64,000 bases of DNA from NCBI GenBank assembly GCA_905250025.1, contig CAJNOJ010000116.1, positions 62,001 to 126,000 of the forward strand, given 5' to 3'. A program made the position numbers and the translations under genes. Below are positions 23,136 to 34,467 of this stretch, piece after piece. How positions within the stretch are numbered: the first letter of the stretch is position 1; every line of letters begins with the position of its first letter. The notes below the pieces were generated by a model. That model was given only the letters and a program-made list of their open reading frames with translations, was not told the DNA's origin and did not search any database. This stretch comes from Adineta ricciae. Its lineage: Eukaryota; Rotifera; Eurotatoria; Adinetida; Adinetidae.

Positions 23136-24717
23136 TCATGAACTTTCCACTTGACGAGCTTTTTGAAAAGCAGATATGAGTGAACTGAGTTGTAATTTTT
23201 CCGTTGCACCATTAGCTAAGCGATTTCTATTGAATAAATACAATGTAGGTGAAAGTTTGACATCTTGTTTTCGAACTTACTCAATATCAGCCATCTTGAT
23301 CAACAAATGTATACGAATTTCACTTGGAAAGTCAACTAAAATACACATAAAGACCAATGAATTCGCACAATTATGTTCTCACTTTTATGAACATATCGAT
23401 GAAGTTCAGTAAGAATATCGGCCAGTGCATAACCTTTCGTTGTTTTCAGTGTCGACAATGCTAATGGATAATGTAAAAATAACAATTCTACGTAATTACT
23501 TTCTTTTGTCTGGATTACTTTGTGAAGCCACTGTGAAATTTTCATTCAATAAAACATTGATGATTGTTTTAACATCTGTTTTGGATGGATGGCCGACACA
23601 TTCGTATACGGAAGCTTCATTTACTGATCCCGATGCCATATGAGTACTCTAGAGAGATGAACCGATCGTACCAAGCGTTTTCGATCAGTTTGACATAATA
23701 CCTGAAGAATATTTAATGCGCGTCGCATATCTCCATTGGCTAATTGAAGAATTGCTTTTTTGCCTTCTTGATCGATTTGTACACTAGATGAAACGAATTT
23801 TTAGAAATAAGATCGAAGTGAAAAGATGTGAGCTACCTTTCTTTTTCGATTACGTATTGTAAACGAGGCATCATTTGTTCATTCGATAGTGGACCAAAGC
23901 GAAATCGTGTGCAACGTGATTGAACAGCAGGAATGATCTTCGAGAGATAGTTGCAAATGAAACAGAAACGAGCTGTCGCTGTATATTGTTCGATAACTAT
24001 TCGCAGCAAACAAAACATAGAAAATCAGTCTCAAGCAGCGAATTGTTTGAGAAAATTTACTTCGACGAAGAGCATTCTGAGCATCCGTTGTCATCGCATC
24101 AGCTTCATCGAGAATGATTAATTTAACACCTTTCCTAATCGGAGGAAAATGGAAATACTTGTGTGAGAAGTTCTTTGACGAAAATTATTTTCTGTGTACT
24201 TATGAAGAGTTTGCGTACTAACAAATGTTTGAATTTCATCACGCACGATTCCAATACCTCGATCGTCAGATGCGTTCAACTAGAAACATAACCGTTTCCT
24301 AGAAAACAATCTTCTGAAAAAGACGATCAATTTACTTCTAACACACAACCACGCATTTCTGAGGGTGTGTACATTTGTTTCGCTAGAGCCAAAATTGTAC
24401 TAGTTTTGCCTAGATATCAACGTAAACTGGCGTTTATCTTTGGAATGATTCTGGAGATTTACCTGTGCCCGCTGGTCCGTAAAAAAGTAGATGTGGCAGT
24501 TCACCGAGTGACATATAGCGTTTGACTATGTAAAACACAAAAGCCTTGGCTTTGTTTTGTCTTACAAAAGACATCTGTCATTTACTTGTATCGATGATAT
24601 CTTTATGAGAAACAAGTTCATCAAGTGTCGCCGGACGATATTTTTCAATCCTAGAACAACAAAGCGTTTTCTTTTCCAATTGAGCAGCATCTCTACTAAC
24701 CAAGGAAGGTTTGCCAT
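23136..24717 (-). CDS. RFC5: Replication factor C subunit 5
   Basis: AAA+ ATPase subunit of the clamp loader that opens PCNA on primed DNA, also used in the checkpoint and cohesion loaders. A six-residue first exon splices to give MANLPWIEKYRPATLDEL, matching the NLPWVEKYRP opening of RFC5. Visible motifs are the Walker A (YGPAGTGKT split by an intron), Walker B ILDEADAMTTDAQNAL, sensor CFICNYLSKIIPAVQ, the SRC arginine finger in QSRCTRFRFGPL, and the C-terminal QLSSLISAFQKARQ. Many short introns. Length of about 330 residues is normal. It is the last gene of the HBS1L, TEX264, RFC5 series; a TTCTAG acceptor lies about 45 bases before the start. Confidence 0.94.
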
Positions 24718-24811
24718 GATTATTTACACAAATTTCGAAAAAAAGAAAAATTCTTTGGAATCTAGAATTCAAAGAATTGAAAAGGATACGAAATGCAAAT
24801 GTTGGAGGATT

Positions 24812-25525
24812 TTATTGTTCGGGTAGAGAATTCATTTCTGGAACATTATAGTCTTCGTAGTTACTTAACGGCGCAATATAATGAATCAATGTTGGTTCGT
24901 ACACTTCGATATATGGACGAGCATTGAGTTTATTCGTCTACAAAATACAGAATAGATTAGCCCATTCGCGTCGAAGGCAGACAAACGGTGAAATATACCT
25001 GGATGAAATCTTTTAATCGTGAAGGTACTCGCATGTTGGCAATTGAAACAGAAAACACGCTAGTAAATGGAAATGTTGTGTACACTGATTGCACCGCTTT
25101 CGGAAGTTTAAAAGCTTTATAATCATCTGCTTTCATTCGTTCGATCATTTCTTCATCTTTTGTTTCATCGACAATGACACCAACCATCGAACGTCGTTCT
25201 TCAACCGGTGTCTAAATTCACACCGAAGACGTTCGCCTGTAATGCAATCGTATATTCGCTCACTTACATCATCGATGTTATCGTAATAAATTCCAATAGT
25301 CGAATGTGCTGGCGAATAATTCATGATATCTTTGAATGTTTCCGCTGATACCGAATAGTCACCTTTTTGAAACTTATAAACAATAGTTAGATGTTCAAAT
25401 GATGGCTGAGCAATTTTTATTCGAATCGATGTGAAAAGTCCGGAAACTTTTAACAACCAAAAGATTGTTAAAATCAGCGCTAAAAACGTCAAACCGATCG
25501 ATAATAAAATAAATGGAATTAACAT
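24812..25525 (-). CDS. TEX264: TEX264-like GyrI-domain ER membrane protein, short form
   Basis: Human TEX264 is an ER-phagy receptor with an N-terminal membrane anchor, a cytosolic GyrI-like domain and a disordered tail carrying an LC3-binding motif. Here three exons (25525-25268, 25211-24999, 24937-24812) give 198 residues: a membrane helix at about 2-28, then the GyrI-like domain with IVYKFQKGDYS, IGIYYDN, PVEERRSMVG, TTFPFTSVFSV and the family-like end YEDYNVPEMN. It stops five residues later (SLPEQ), so the long disordered tail is absent unless an unseen exon exists. The start is fixed by a TTTCAG acceptor touching the ATG. It lies 98 bases after HBS1L and 94 before RFC5. Confidence 0.85.
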
Positions 25526-25535
25526 CTGAAATAAC
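25526..25535 (-). promoter_or_regulatory. Splice acceptor abutting the TEX264 start (candidate spliced-leader site)
   Basis: On the minus strand, GTTATTTCAG is followed directly by ATG. With only 98 bases to the HBS1L stop there is little room for an upstream exon, so a trans-splice acceptor is the simplest reading. Confidence 0.5.
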
Positions 25536-25623
25536 AGTAATCATAAGAAGAAGAAAACAAACAAACAGAATAATAACAAGAAGGAAAAAAACAAAATTTA
25601 TTTGTATAGACTCATCATTTCTT

Positions 25624-27724
25624 TCACTCGTTTATTTTCGTTATGATTCCTGCTGCCATTGTCACACCACTTTGTCTTAACATGAATCGTCCTAATTCTT
25701 TGACATTGGAATATAACTCACAGCAAATAGGTCGATGGAGGACGAGTTCCACGACGCCACTTGTGTTCTTCGCCAACATACGCGGATTCCGTCGTTTGAG
25801 TTCGCCGGTCGAACGGTCTAATTCTTCGATTAATCGACTGATTTTACATTGTTCTTGCGTGGACTTAAAGTGAAATACAACTGGTGTGCCTGGCAAGAGC
25901 GGTGTTGAGATGTTGAATATAATAATTCGTGCTTCTATTGTTGTTGTACACGGAATGGGATATTCAGGGTCACAAACAACATTACCAACGAATAAATGAG
26001 TAGAGTCCACACCTTGAATATTGAGTATAACATTATCACCGGCGAATGCTGATGGGACATTTGAATTTTCGATAAGAATCGATTTTATGGTTACTTGATC
26101 ATTTGATGGTCGTAAGAGAACACGTTCATTAATTTCAATGCCACCGCACTCGACTCGACCAGCTATGGAGACAGTGCTAGCACCAATACCGGTTGCACGA
26201 AACACATCTGTGATACAGAGACGAAATGGTTTTGATATGGGTCGTTCAGGGGGTTTCAAACGATCGATTAAATCCATTAATGTTGCACCTCGTATGATAC
26301 CATTGGTTACTGTACTCGAGGCATTGGGATCTTTAGTGTACCATGGCAAGGGTGTATTAGTTGATGAAATTAGGTTTTCTCCTGTCCAACCACTAACCGG
26401 CACGAAAGTAACGTCGGATTCTTTGTAGCCAGATGATTTAAGAAATGCAGAGAGTTTTTTAACAATTTCATCAAAGCGTTCTTGTGACCAGTCGATGGCA
26501 TCCATTTTATTCACAGCACAAATTAATTGAGAAACACCGAGAGATCGTACGAGAAGTGCATGTTCACGCGTTTGACCACCAAATTCAAAACCAGTTTCGA
26601 ACTCCCCACGTCGACCATCAACAACTAGGATTGCAACGTCAGCTTGAGCAGCTCCATTAATCATATGTGGAATAAAATCTTAAACAAGATATCAAATTGT
26701 CTCGTTGTGAACGAATTGTTCAATGTGACAGGTATTACCTTTGTGACCGGGTGCATCGACAAGATTAACAATTTTCGTTGGAGTTTTGAATTGTGCTTGA
26801 GCAATGTCCATTGTGACACCACGCTCTCTTTCTTCCTCGGATTCGTCCAAAACGAAAGCAAAGGAAAAGCTCTCTTTTCCCAATCGTGCAGCTTCGACTT
26901 TATTCTTATGCATTGTTCGATCATCGACAACTTTTAATTTTACGAGTAGATGGCCCATCAGAGTAGACTTTCCAGCATCGACATGACCAACAACAACTAA
27001 ATTCAATAGATCACGACCTTCAAGACGTTCATTGTAATCGCGTAATGTATTTGTGCGATCAATTGCCATTGGACGGCGTTTCAGCGTGGAAGTAACTGAT
27101 GACGAGGCAGTTTCATTTCGACGTGATACAGCAACAGGCGATACACCTTGCCGTGGTGTAACACAAGGGGATTCAAGAGTTGATTTTGACTGTTTTTGAG
27201 GTGACACACTTCGATCAGTTCGCTCACTAATCTTCAATGTGGCTATACGAGCTGGAAGAGTTTCTAATGGCGTCGGACGACTTGGAGTGACTAAATGATC
27301 AGACATCATTTGAATTCAGTTCGATCGTCAATTGCAAACACTTACTCGCATTCGATGCCTTTTTCAGGTCATCTTCAGGTTCCATGTCGAATTGTGTATC
27401 ATAATAATCACGTGATGTAAGACGTCCTCGGTTTTGCGGTGTTTTCTCTTCAATATTAGATGGTTCTTCTACAAGTTTATTCACAATGGATGTATCTTTG
27501 TTTTTCTTGTCTTTCTTATTCTTGGGCTTTGGTTGAACTTGAACGAATGCTGATAATGAATGTTGTTGTTGTCTTTCCGAACTATCAGTCATAAATTCTC
27601 CGCTACTGTTGGGGGAAAACGGATAATTGTAATGATCATCAACCGATCTTGCCGAGTAGCCTTCATATTCATCGTCGAACGTTTGCGCATTTTTCTCTAA
27701 TCCACGGTAATCGGAATGACGCAT
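25624..27724 (-). CDS. HBS1L: HBS1-like ribosome-rescue GTPase
   Basis: Translational GTPase related to eRF3 and EF-1alpha; with Pelota it rescues stalled ribosomes in no-go and non-stop decay. Three exons: 27724-27346, 27290 to about 26743, and the rest to the stop at 25624. The N-terminus (MRHSDYRG, then the acidic [17 protein letters not shown]) matches the HBS1L ribosome-binding N-domain. After a Ser/Pro-rich linker come G1 [12 protein letters not shown]2 RGVTMDIA, G3 DAPGHKDF (across an intron), G4 NKMDAIDW and G5 VSGWTGEN, then two beta-barrel domains ending in [14 protein letters not shown]. Length is about 660 residues. No eRF3-type PABP-binding region is seen, and the N-domain argues against eRF3 and EF-1alpha. 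First gene of a three-gene series. Confidence 0.94.
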
Positions 27725-28188
27725 GATAGGAAATTTCTACAAAATGTTGAAATACAATTGTGAAAACCGAAGTTGTACTTGTACATGGAAATAACTGAAG
27801 AAAGAAAGAACAGAGTACAAAAACAGCTGATTGGTGCATTATTGGTTGGCCGGGAACTAGCTGTTATTGCATTTTGTTGTCAACTAACCAATGTATGTTA
27901 TATAATGGAAAGAAAAATAGAGGGCAGTAAAGTTTTATCGTCGAAGTCTTGTGGGAAAGTATAATTGAGATCTATTCATGTATCGTTTTGCTTTTCGTGA
28001 ACTGAAAATCGGGATCGGGCGAAAATAATCTTTGTTTAATAATTAAATATCGATCAAAACAAATAACAAGGAGGAAAAAAGAATAACAACATAGAAATCA
28101 TACTACTTCACGGTATATCACAGTTCTACGAGCACAGATATTTCAGTCATTTGTTATTCACTGTGAAACAATAATAACAAAACGTTCA
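27725..28188. other. Spacer between HBS1L and the DUF1647 gene
   Basis: 464 bases without a credible ORF. It should hold the 3' end of the gene at 28189 and the 5' region of HBS1L. A TTTTGTAG acceptor-like site lies about 13 bases before the HBS1L ATG. Confidence 0.45.
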
Positions 28189-30162
28189 CTAAGCTGTTTT
28201 GTTATTTGCGATGGGCGCATTTGGGTTGTCATTGACATGTTTTCGAACTGTGAAATAAGTATTATCACCTTCAAAACGTCGAACTTCAGCTACTTTCTGT
28301 TGAATGGATGCAAACATATCGTAGGGTGCTGGCTCGCTTTTGTCGCTCTCACGAAAACTTTGAAAAAAGTAAAATGACAAGACGGCAACCATCGCTGATT
28401 GATCATAACGATGTGTTCCGGATGGTCCACCCATACGGCGACATTGAGTTTTCGAATTGGATGGTGATATACATTCCGCGTCTAGTGCACAGGCAACCCA
28501 GGTTTTCAAAACTAGACGAGAGAGAAAATTATCCGTCACAGCAACAAAACCAGCTTCAGCGATATAAACATCGTCAAACGTCGCAGACGTTTCATTAAAC
28601 CATGCAAATGTTCCACTCAAGGTAAAGCAAGATAGATAATGACCAGGTAGTTCGCGGCAAGAAAATCCTCGAATAGAATTATCGATAATGATACGATCGA
28701 AGTCCGATGTTAAGTAACGGACTGATGTATCGCCGTAAATAATGGTGCCATAACGACGTACTGCATCCTAAAGGGAAACAAAGCAAAACGTACTATTTTT
28801 CTTGGTAATTTGTAGAAGAGGCAAATCCTACCTGTACTATAATAGGTTTCCAAGCAAAATTTGGTAAATTTCGAACGTGAGGAGAAACTGTGGCGAGTTT
28901 ATCGAATGGAAATGGAATGGTCGTACAGCGTGGACAATTGCTTTTGATCTAAATTGAACGAGAAAGAAAAATACTTTTCTTTTTCATAAACAATTCATGG
29001 ACAGCCCTAATGCAATAAAACAATCTTCCACTTGAACACTCACTCAGACAGGAATGTGATATACGGGCCATTTTCGTTGTTAGTTTTTATGTCTATTCTA
29101 GACGGTCAAGTGTTTTTTTGTATTGACTTTCGTTTCTTCTTCTACAGATTTGTACTCTCTACATTAAGTTGAACTAGATCGACACTAACGTAATGTCAAT
29201 ATTTAAATGTTCTACACGTTGACTCATTCCCTGAATGCTTTAACTGCGTACAGACGTACGGAAGTGCGTTTTTTCTGTTCGAACCAAATTACCACCATAT
29301 ACCATCCAGTACTTATAGTCTCACGTGTATACAAAAATCGCTCAAGAAGAAAATGAGTCCTATACTTAAGGGAATATCCTACCATATTCAGTTGATTTTG
29401 ATCGAAGCCTAGATCATAGATAACAATAGTATGTTCCATAAAATATTTATTAACTGTACGCATAGAAGCTTGCAATGTGTCATAAAAACGTGAGTTAGCA
29501 GCAAGTACAATAACTGGTTTTTCTCCTAACGGTTTTTTCCAACTTGGATGTTCAGTGTTAAAACCATCGGATAAATAATGAGAGACTTTTTTCAAATAAG
29601 TGATCATTTCCGGTTGAATATCAATATGTCCATTGTCGGAGACAGTGATATATCTTTGGAAAAGACAGTAGATTTGTTGTAAACGCTGCGTGTTATTAGC
29701 AAATGGACGCAATGTATTAATTAAGTCAGTGAAACGAAAAACACCTAAATAATCTAATGCTGCACGATACTTGTCTTCATGGGAAATGAGTATGGAGAAA
29801 AGTTTGCGTAAACGAGCAATGGATGGTTGAGGGCGAAGATCTTCATCTGCACTCATTTTCGGATCTTTTTTTGGCTTATATTTGAGTAGATTTTCGGTTT
29901 CTGCAAAGTCACATTTATCTGGTATATTCGGACGATAATGATCTTCGACTGGAGAAAGGATTCGACTATTTTTATTTGCTGGAGCTTTACCATTCGAATG
30001 TTGTTCGGATGGCGCATGGTTAATAAGACGTAAATAAGTAAAAATAATTAGAATGAAAAATATGATCAGTAAATGCTTTAGTTTCACACATTTTCGAAAA
30101 CGTAAAATGAACAAAAGCCATAAAGTTGGCTGATGCCCGACTCCACTAGTCGGGCGTGCCAT
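28189..30162 (-). CDS. DUF1647-type type II membrane protein (glycosyltransferase-like)
   Basis: Two separated open frames belong to one gene. The first exon (30162 to about 29390) encodes a short cytosolic tail, a signal anchor (residues 28-48, LLIIFFILIIFTYL), a stem, and KPVIVLAANSRFYDTLQASM followed by IVIYDLGFDQNQLNM. A donor GTAGGA follows and a roughly 440-base intron leads to SNCPRCTTIPFPFDKL and HVRNLPNFAWKPIIVQ. A 60-base intron then leads to the last exon, with DAVRRYGTIIYGD, GHYLSCF, GGPSGTHRYDQSAM and the stop at 28189. The YDLG, AWKPIIVQ and HRYDQSA blocks are typical of DUF1647 proteins, an animal family of Golgi-type enzymes with unproven substrate. About 500 residues. No function beyond a likely sugar-transfer fold can be claimed. 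Confidence 0.75.
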
Positions 30163-30266
30163 GGACGATTATCGAATGAATTGCATGATGTTTTTACAAA
30201 GAATCGCGCAATTCTAGAGAAGAAAAATCGACAGCGAAAATTTTTTTCATATTATTGAATAAATAA

Positions 30267-30557
30267 AGCACGGATCAGAAGAACCGAATCGAACACGTCT
30301 TCTACCAGAAGAAAAGAAAGGACAAGGTGAAGTATAAAGGTAACCATGTTGATGATCGACTAAAAAGTACACTCGTGTTTGATCGAACTGCTAAAAAACG
30401 AGTCACTGGCATTGAATAAAGTATAGAAGCAAAAGAAAAAGATCGTAGCATTCCTATTGTTCTTAAATCATATCTATCGCGAGGGAAACAGAAGAGTATT
30501 ACAACGACTGGAAATATTCCGGAAGAACTTCGACAAGGGTCAAAGAACAATCGATAA
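30267..30557 (+). pseudogene. Possible ORF relic with one internal stop
   Basis: A single frame reads 97 codons with one in-frame TAA at 30417-30419. The two halves (for example STLVFDRTAKKRVTGIE and PIVLKSYLSRGKQK) have protein-like composition in the same frame. No family was recognised. It may be a decayed gene fragment or a chance opening in purine-rich DNA. Confidence 0.25.
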
Positions 30558-31719
30558 GACCAAAGAAGTTCGTAAAAGATGTAAAATATTGATATTTATA
30601 ACAATGGCATATCGAGAAAAAAACTCATAAAATAAGACAAATCGAACAATACAATATCAGCCGTATTGTGATGTAGATAAAGAAGAAGAAAAGAGACGTT
30701 AATCAAATTTTGATTCCCTGTAGAATTACTATAATTATGTATGAATCGGAGACATTGACAAGTTCGTCATTTATGTAATTCCTGTTCTTATCTGACTAAT
30801 TGTTGAGATTTCAATTTTCATTCTTGCAAGAAGAACAAAGACAGAAATCTCTTCGATGTGTCTACATAGGTATATTCAGTTGTGCATTTTGTCAAGGAAA
30901 GACCGTGTATACGATACATTAATCAAACGAAGTCATGTTATAATGCTAAAATAATATCCAACGATTGATCTACTTGACAAGTTACTCTGTTTCTCTCGTC
31001 GTCAACGGTAAAAATCTCAACAGAAAATGAAGTATGAGTAATATATTCATTCACTCGAGAGAGAAAGAGAGAGAGTAAGTTCATTAAGGCGACGATGAAC
31101 AAGCATACAAGAAAAAGAAAATAAGAATTCTATTTGTCCAAGAGGCCATATTCTACCGTTGTAACGAGGATTGACGGCGCGTATACATATTCGCGAGAAA
31201 ATAAGCGTCAAGCATCTGCGTCGATGTTCCGTTCAAGTCGTATAGAGAAATTTTCAAGTCAGTTAGCTCGGGGAGAATACATCGAGTAACTACCCGCACA
31301 TGACGAGAAAAATTCTTGACGATCTCTAGTCATCATATACTCGTCTTTTTCTTCCCTTTTGTGTTCTCTTTTCTCAATGTTTTTATTCTGTGTTCTGCCT
31401 TGTCCTACACTCGAAGGATCGTAAACCTTTCTGTGACATCTATTCGTTTAGCTATCTCTCTCGTTTGTCATTTTCTTTTATCATCATAAACATTGTCAAA
31501 CAGGAAGAAAACGTTCATTTGCTTATTCACCAAGTATTTTATTAAAAATTCCAAGTGACGATATAAGACCTTGACGTTTAGTAACGATATGGTTAAATAG
31601 AAGATGATCATTTGCATATAGAATAGATGTTAAATTTACAACTCATAAGAACTACAACTGAATATAGATATATATTCAATTGCAACATTGATTTACATAT
31701 GACAAAAATAGGAGAACAA

Positions 31720-31737
31720 GAAGAAGAAGAAGAAGAA
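31720..31737. repeat. (GAA)n trinucleotide run
   Basis: About six GAA units in the spacer upstream of the catalase-like gene. Confidence 0.7.
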
Positions 31738-32537
31738 ATGAGAGCGTTCCTCATACGGTAGTCACTTAGCTGGAAAGAAACAATGGAGAGCTGTTGGCTG
31801 TGTCCGTGAGTGAGAGCTAAATGAAAAGAATTTTACTCATGTGAAAGAACTGCAAAGGAAAGAGAAACGAGGAGAAGAAGAAAAAAAACTTTATTTCACC
31901 ATACACCTGTGTATGTGTATTTCTTCCTTCACTTGCACTTTAATCGCAACTTTGAAAAAGATTGTCATAGGTAAATATAGGCGACGTGATATTCTCGACT
32001 TGCACATTCGTTGGGTGTAGGGTGAAGGAAGAAAAAGATGTCGAATAATGAAGTAAAATTTACACTCGTTTTCTCGCTGTAAATTATTGACAATAAAAAC
32101 AAAATCTCCCTGATCCTACTGACAATTATATCCATCATACGCGCACACGTACATATTCAAAGAAACCTATGACCAAACGCAGTTGAACTACGAAAAAAGA
32201 AAAGAAGCCCATTACATTTTGTTGAGTAATCATACATGTCTATTGAACTTCGATTAGTACCGAGAGAGAAAGAAATAAATGACTGAAAGATTACAAACCG
32301 TAATGAATTTGCAATGAAATAAGTCGATATATAGTGATATTTATTCGTTTTTTTTCCTATTCTTATGGTCTACTACGTATATTGCATATCATTAATTATT
32401 CATGTAATCATTTGAAATGATGGTTTGATCCGTAATTCCACATATTGAAAACTTATTTGAGGAAAAATAAGAAAGAAAGAAGAATTTAATGTTGCTAAGC
32501 GCATTTATATTATTTTCCTTAAATAACTAACTCGTCT

Positions 32538-34165
32538 ATGTCTTCGGGATCAACAAATGAAGACCTATTACTTTCTAATCGTGATATTTCAGCGAATCAA
32601 TTGCAAACCTATCGTTCTAATAATGAACCCACGCTCATGACTAGTTCATCAGGAATGCCTATAGGTGACAAAATCTGCTCATTAACAGCCGGCTTACATG
32701 GTCCAATAGTCTTACACGATGCATGTTTACTCGACGAAATCGGTCAATTCAATGAAGAAAAGATTCCGGAACGTTGTTCGTATGCCAAAGGTTCGGGTGC
32801 ATTTGGAACTTTTCAATGCACGACTGATCTAGGCTCCTCGATAACGCGAGCACATTTTCTTGATACACGTGATAAACAAACACGAGTAGCAGTGCGATTT
32901 TCACGTTTTACGAGTGAATTAGGCAGCGCAGATACCGTACGTGATATACGTGGTATGTCAATCAAGTTCTATACGGATTGTGGAAATTTTGATTTGATCT
33001 GTAATCATCTACCTGTCTTCTTTATTCGCGATCCGATTCTTTATCCATCCCTTGTTCATGCACAAAAACGAAATCCGGTTACAAATCTGTTTGATTACGA
33101 TGCCTACTGGGATTTTCTGACATTAAGACCAGAAACGATGCATTGCCTAGTACGTCTACGAACTAGAGATCGTTCATAATCGATCTATGTCTTTAGATAT
33201 TACTCTATAGCCATCGTGGCTTACCGAATGGTTATCGTTACATGAATGGTTACTCTGTTAACACTTACAAATTTTTATCATCTGAAGACAGAGTATCATA
33301 TGTTCGTTTTCATGTTAAATCTAATCAAGGAATCAGTTCAATTGATTCAACAAAAGCTCTTGTGTTAGCTGGTATGGATTCAGATTACGCCACACGAGAC
33401 TTGTATAATACGATCTGTGCGAACAAAGAATTACCATCGTGGACATTATGCATTCAGCAAATGAATGAAGAAGAGATGAAAATTTCATCTTTTGACCCAT
33501 TTGATACAACGAAAGTGTGGCCAAAATTGGATTATCCATTGATTCCGCTAGGAACAATTACATTAAATCGTTTACCAGCCAATCATTTTTCCGAAATTGA
33601 ACAACTAGCATATTCGCCGGCAAATCTCGTTCCAGGCATTGAAGTATCTCCTGATAAAATGCTTCAAGCACGCATATTTGCGTATTCGGATGCACAGCGT
33701 TATCGTCTGGGCAAAAATTACGCTCAACTACCCGTAAATCGTCCATTGAATCCAATTACGAATAATTATCGTAATGGACATATGTGTTTAAATAATCAAA
33801 ACGGTGCACCGAATTACTTTCCAAATAGTTTCCACGGTGCAACAACATCTTCTCATTTCAAAGAATCGACTTATCCTGTGGAAGGTAATGTCGCACGTTA
33901 TGAATGTTCCAATGGCATCGATGACTTTCATCAAGCGCAAAGATTTTATCGAGAGGTGTTGAGCGCAGATGAACGTCTGATGTTAGCAAGAAATTTAGCC
34001 AAAAGTTTAGCATTAACACAACAGTTTATATGTAAAAGAGCACTGGAGAATTTCTCGCACATCGATCAAGATTTAACAAAAGACATAGAACATTTTCTCA
34101 GTTTACAAAGACCAACAACAATGGAAGATCGCAGCATTCAAACTGACTTCGAAGGAAAGATTTGA
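32538..34165 (+). CDS. CAT: Catalase-family haem protein with Tyr in place of the catalytic His
   Basis: Full-length animal catalase homologue, 526 residues in two exons (32538-33149 and 33197-34165) with a 47-base intron; reading through the intron gives a false stop. Conserved landmarks are GDKICSLTAG, IPER, VRFSRFTSELGSADTVRD, FFIRDPILYPS, QKRNP, DYPLIPLGTITLNR, GIEVSPDKMLQARIFAYSD and APNYFPNSF. The proximal Arg and Tyr (RIFAYSD) and the distal Asn (DLICNHLP) are present. The essential distal His in the motif RVVHAKG is Tyr here (RCSYAKG, codon TAT at 32781-32783, residue 82), and the HRHMNG motif reads YRYMNG. It may therefore bind haem but not dismutate peroxide normally. There is no clear C-terminal peroxisomal SKL-like signal (ends FEGKI). 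Confidence 0.92.
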
Positions 34166-34467
34166 TGCAGTTTTGTCATACTCGATGTAGTTACTCTTTT
34201 ATCTAACTACGCAGAACGTACAGAAATATGTCAGATTTGAGTAAATAGAATAAAAAACAAGTGTATGGAAACACAAAGCAACGAAAACAAACAAACTGCA
34301 GTAGAATTTTCTCATGTCATCAAACAGCATAACTAGTTAAGCTTGATTAATTGATTCTGTTTTTTGGACTTTTCTTCGAGAAATAACGTAGACTAACAAG
34401 AATTGAATGATAAAACAAAAAAAAACAAATAAAGACGGTTGAAGTAACTAATCGGTCAACGTGGTTT

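Larger units (their letters stand above)
30163..32537. other. Gene-poor divergent region
   Basis: About 2.4 kb, the longest gene-poor stretch. It contains a degenerate ORF (30267-30557), a (GAA)n run near 31720, and a slightly more GC-rich patch around 31140-31320. No tRNA, rRNA or transposon features were recognised. It probably holds the promoters of the DUF1647 and catalase-like genes. Confidence 0.5.

Noticed and set aside
28189-30162. Two separate genes in place of one DUF1647 gene
   Set aside because: The downstream part has no start of its own, and the two parts meet at adjacent positions of one family with good splice sites.
31140-31320. GC-richer patch as a possible structured RNA gene
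   Set aside because: No tRNA A/B boxes, no convincing long stem and no snRNA motif could be read; higher GC alone is not evidence.
33150-33196. Apparent premature stop splitting the catalase-like gene in two ORFs
   Set aside because: A 47-base GT-AG intron removes the stop and restores the conserved block before RGLPNGYRYMNGY, in phase. The gene is intact.
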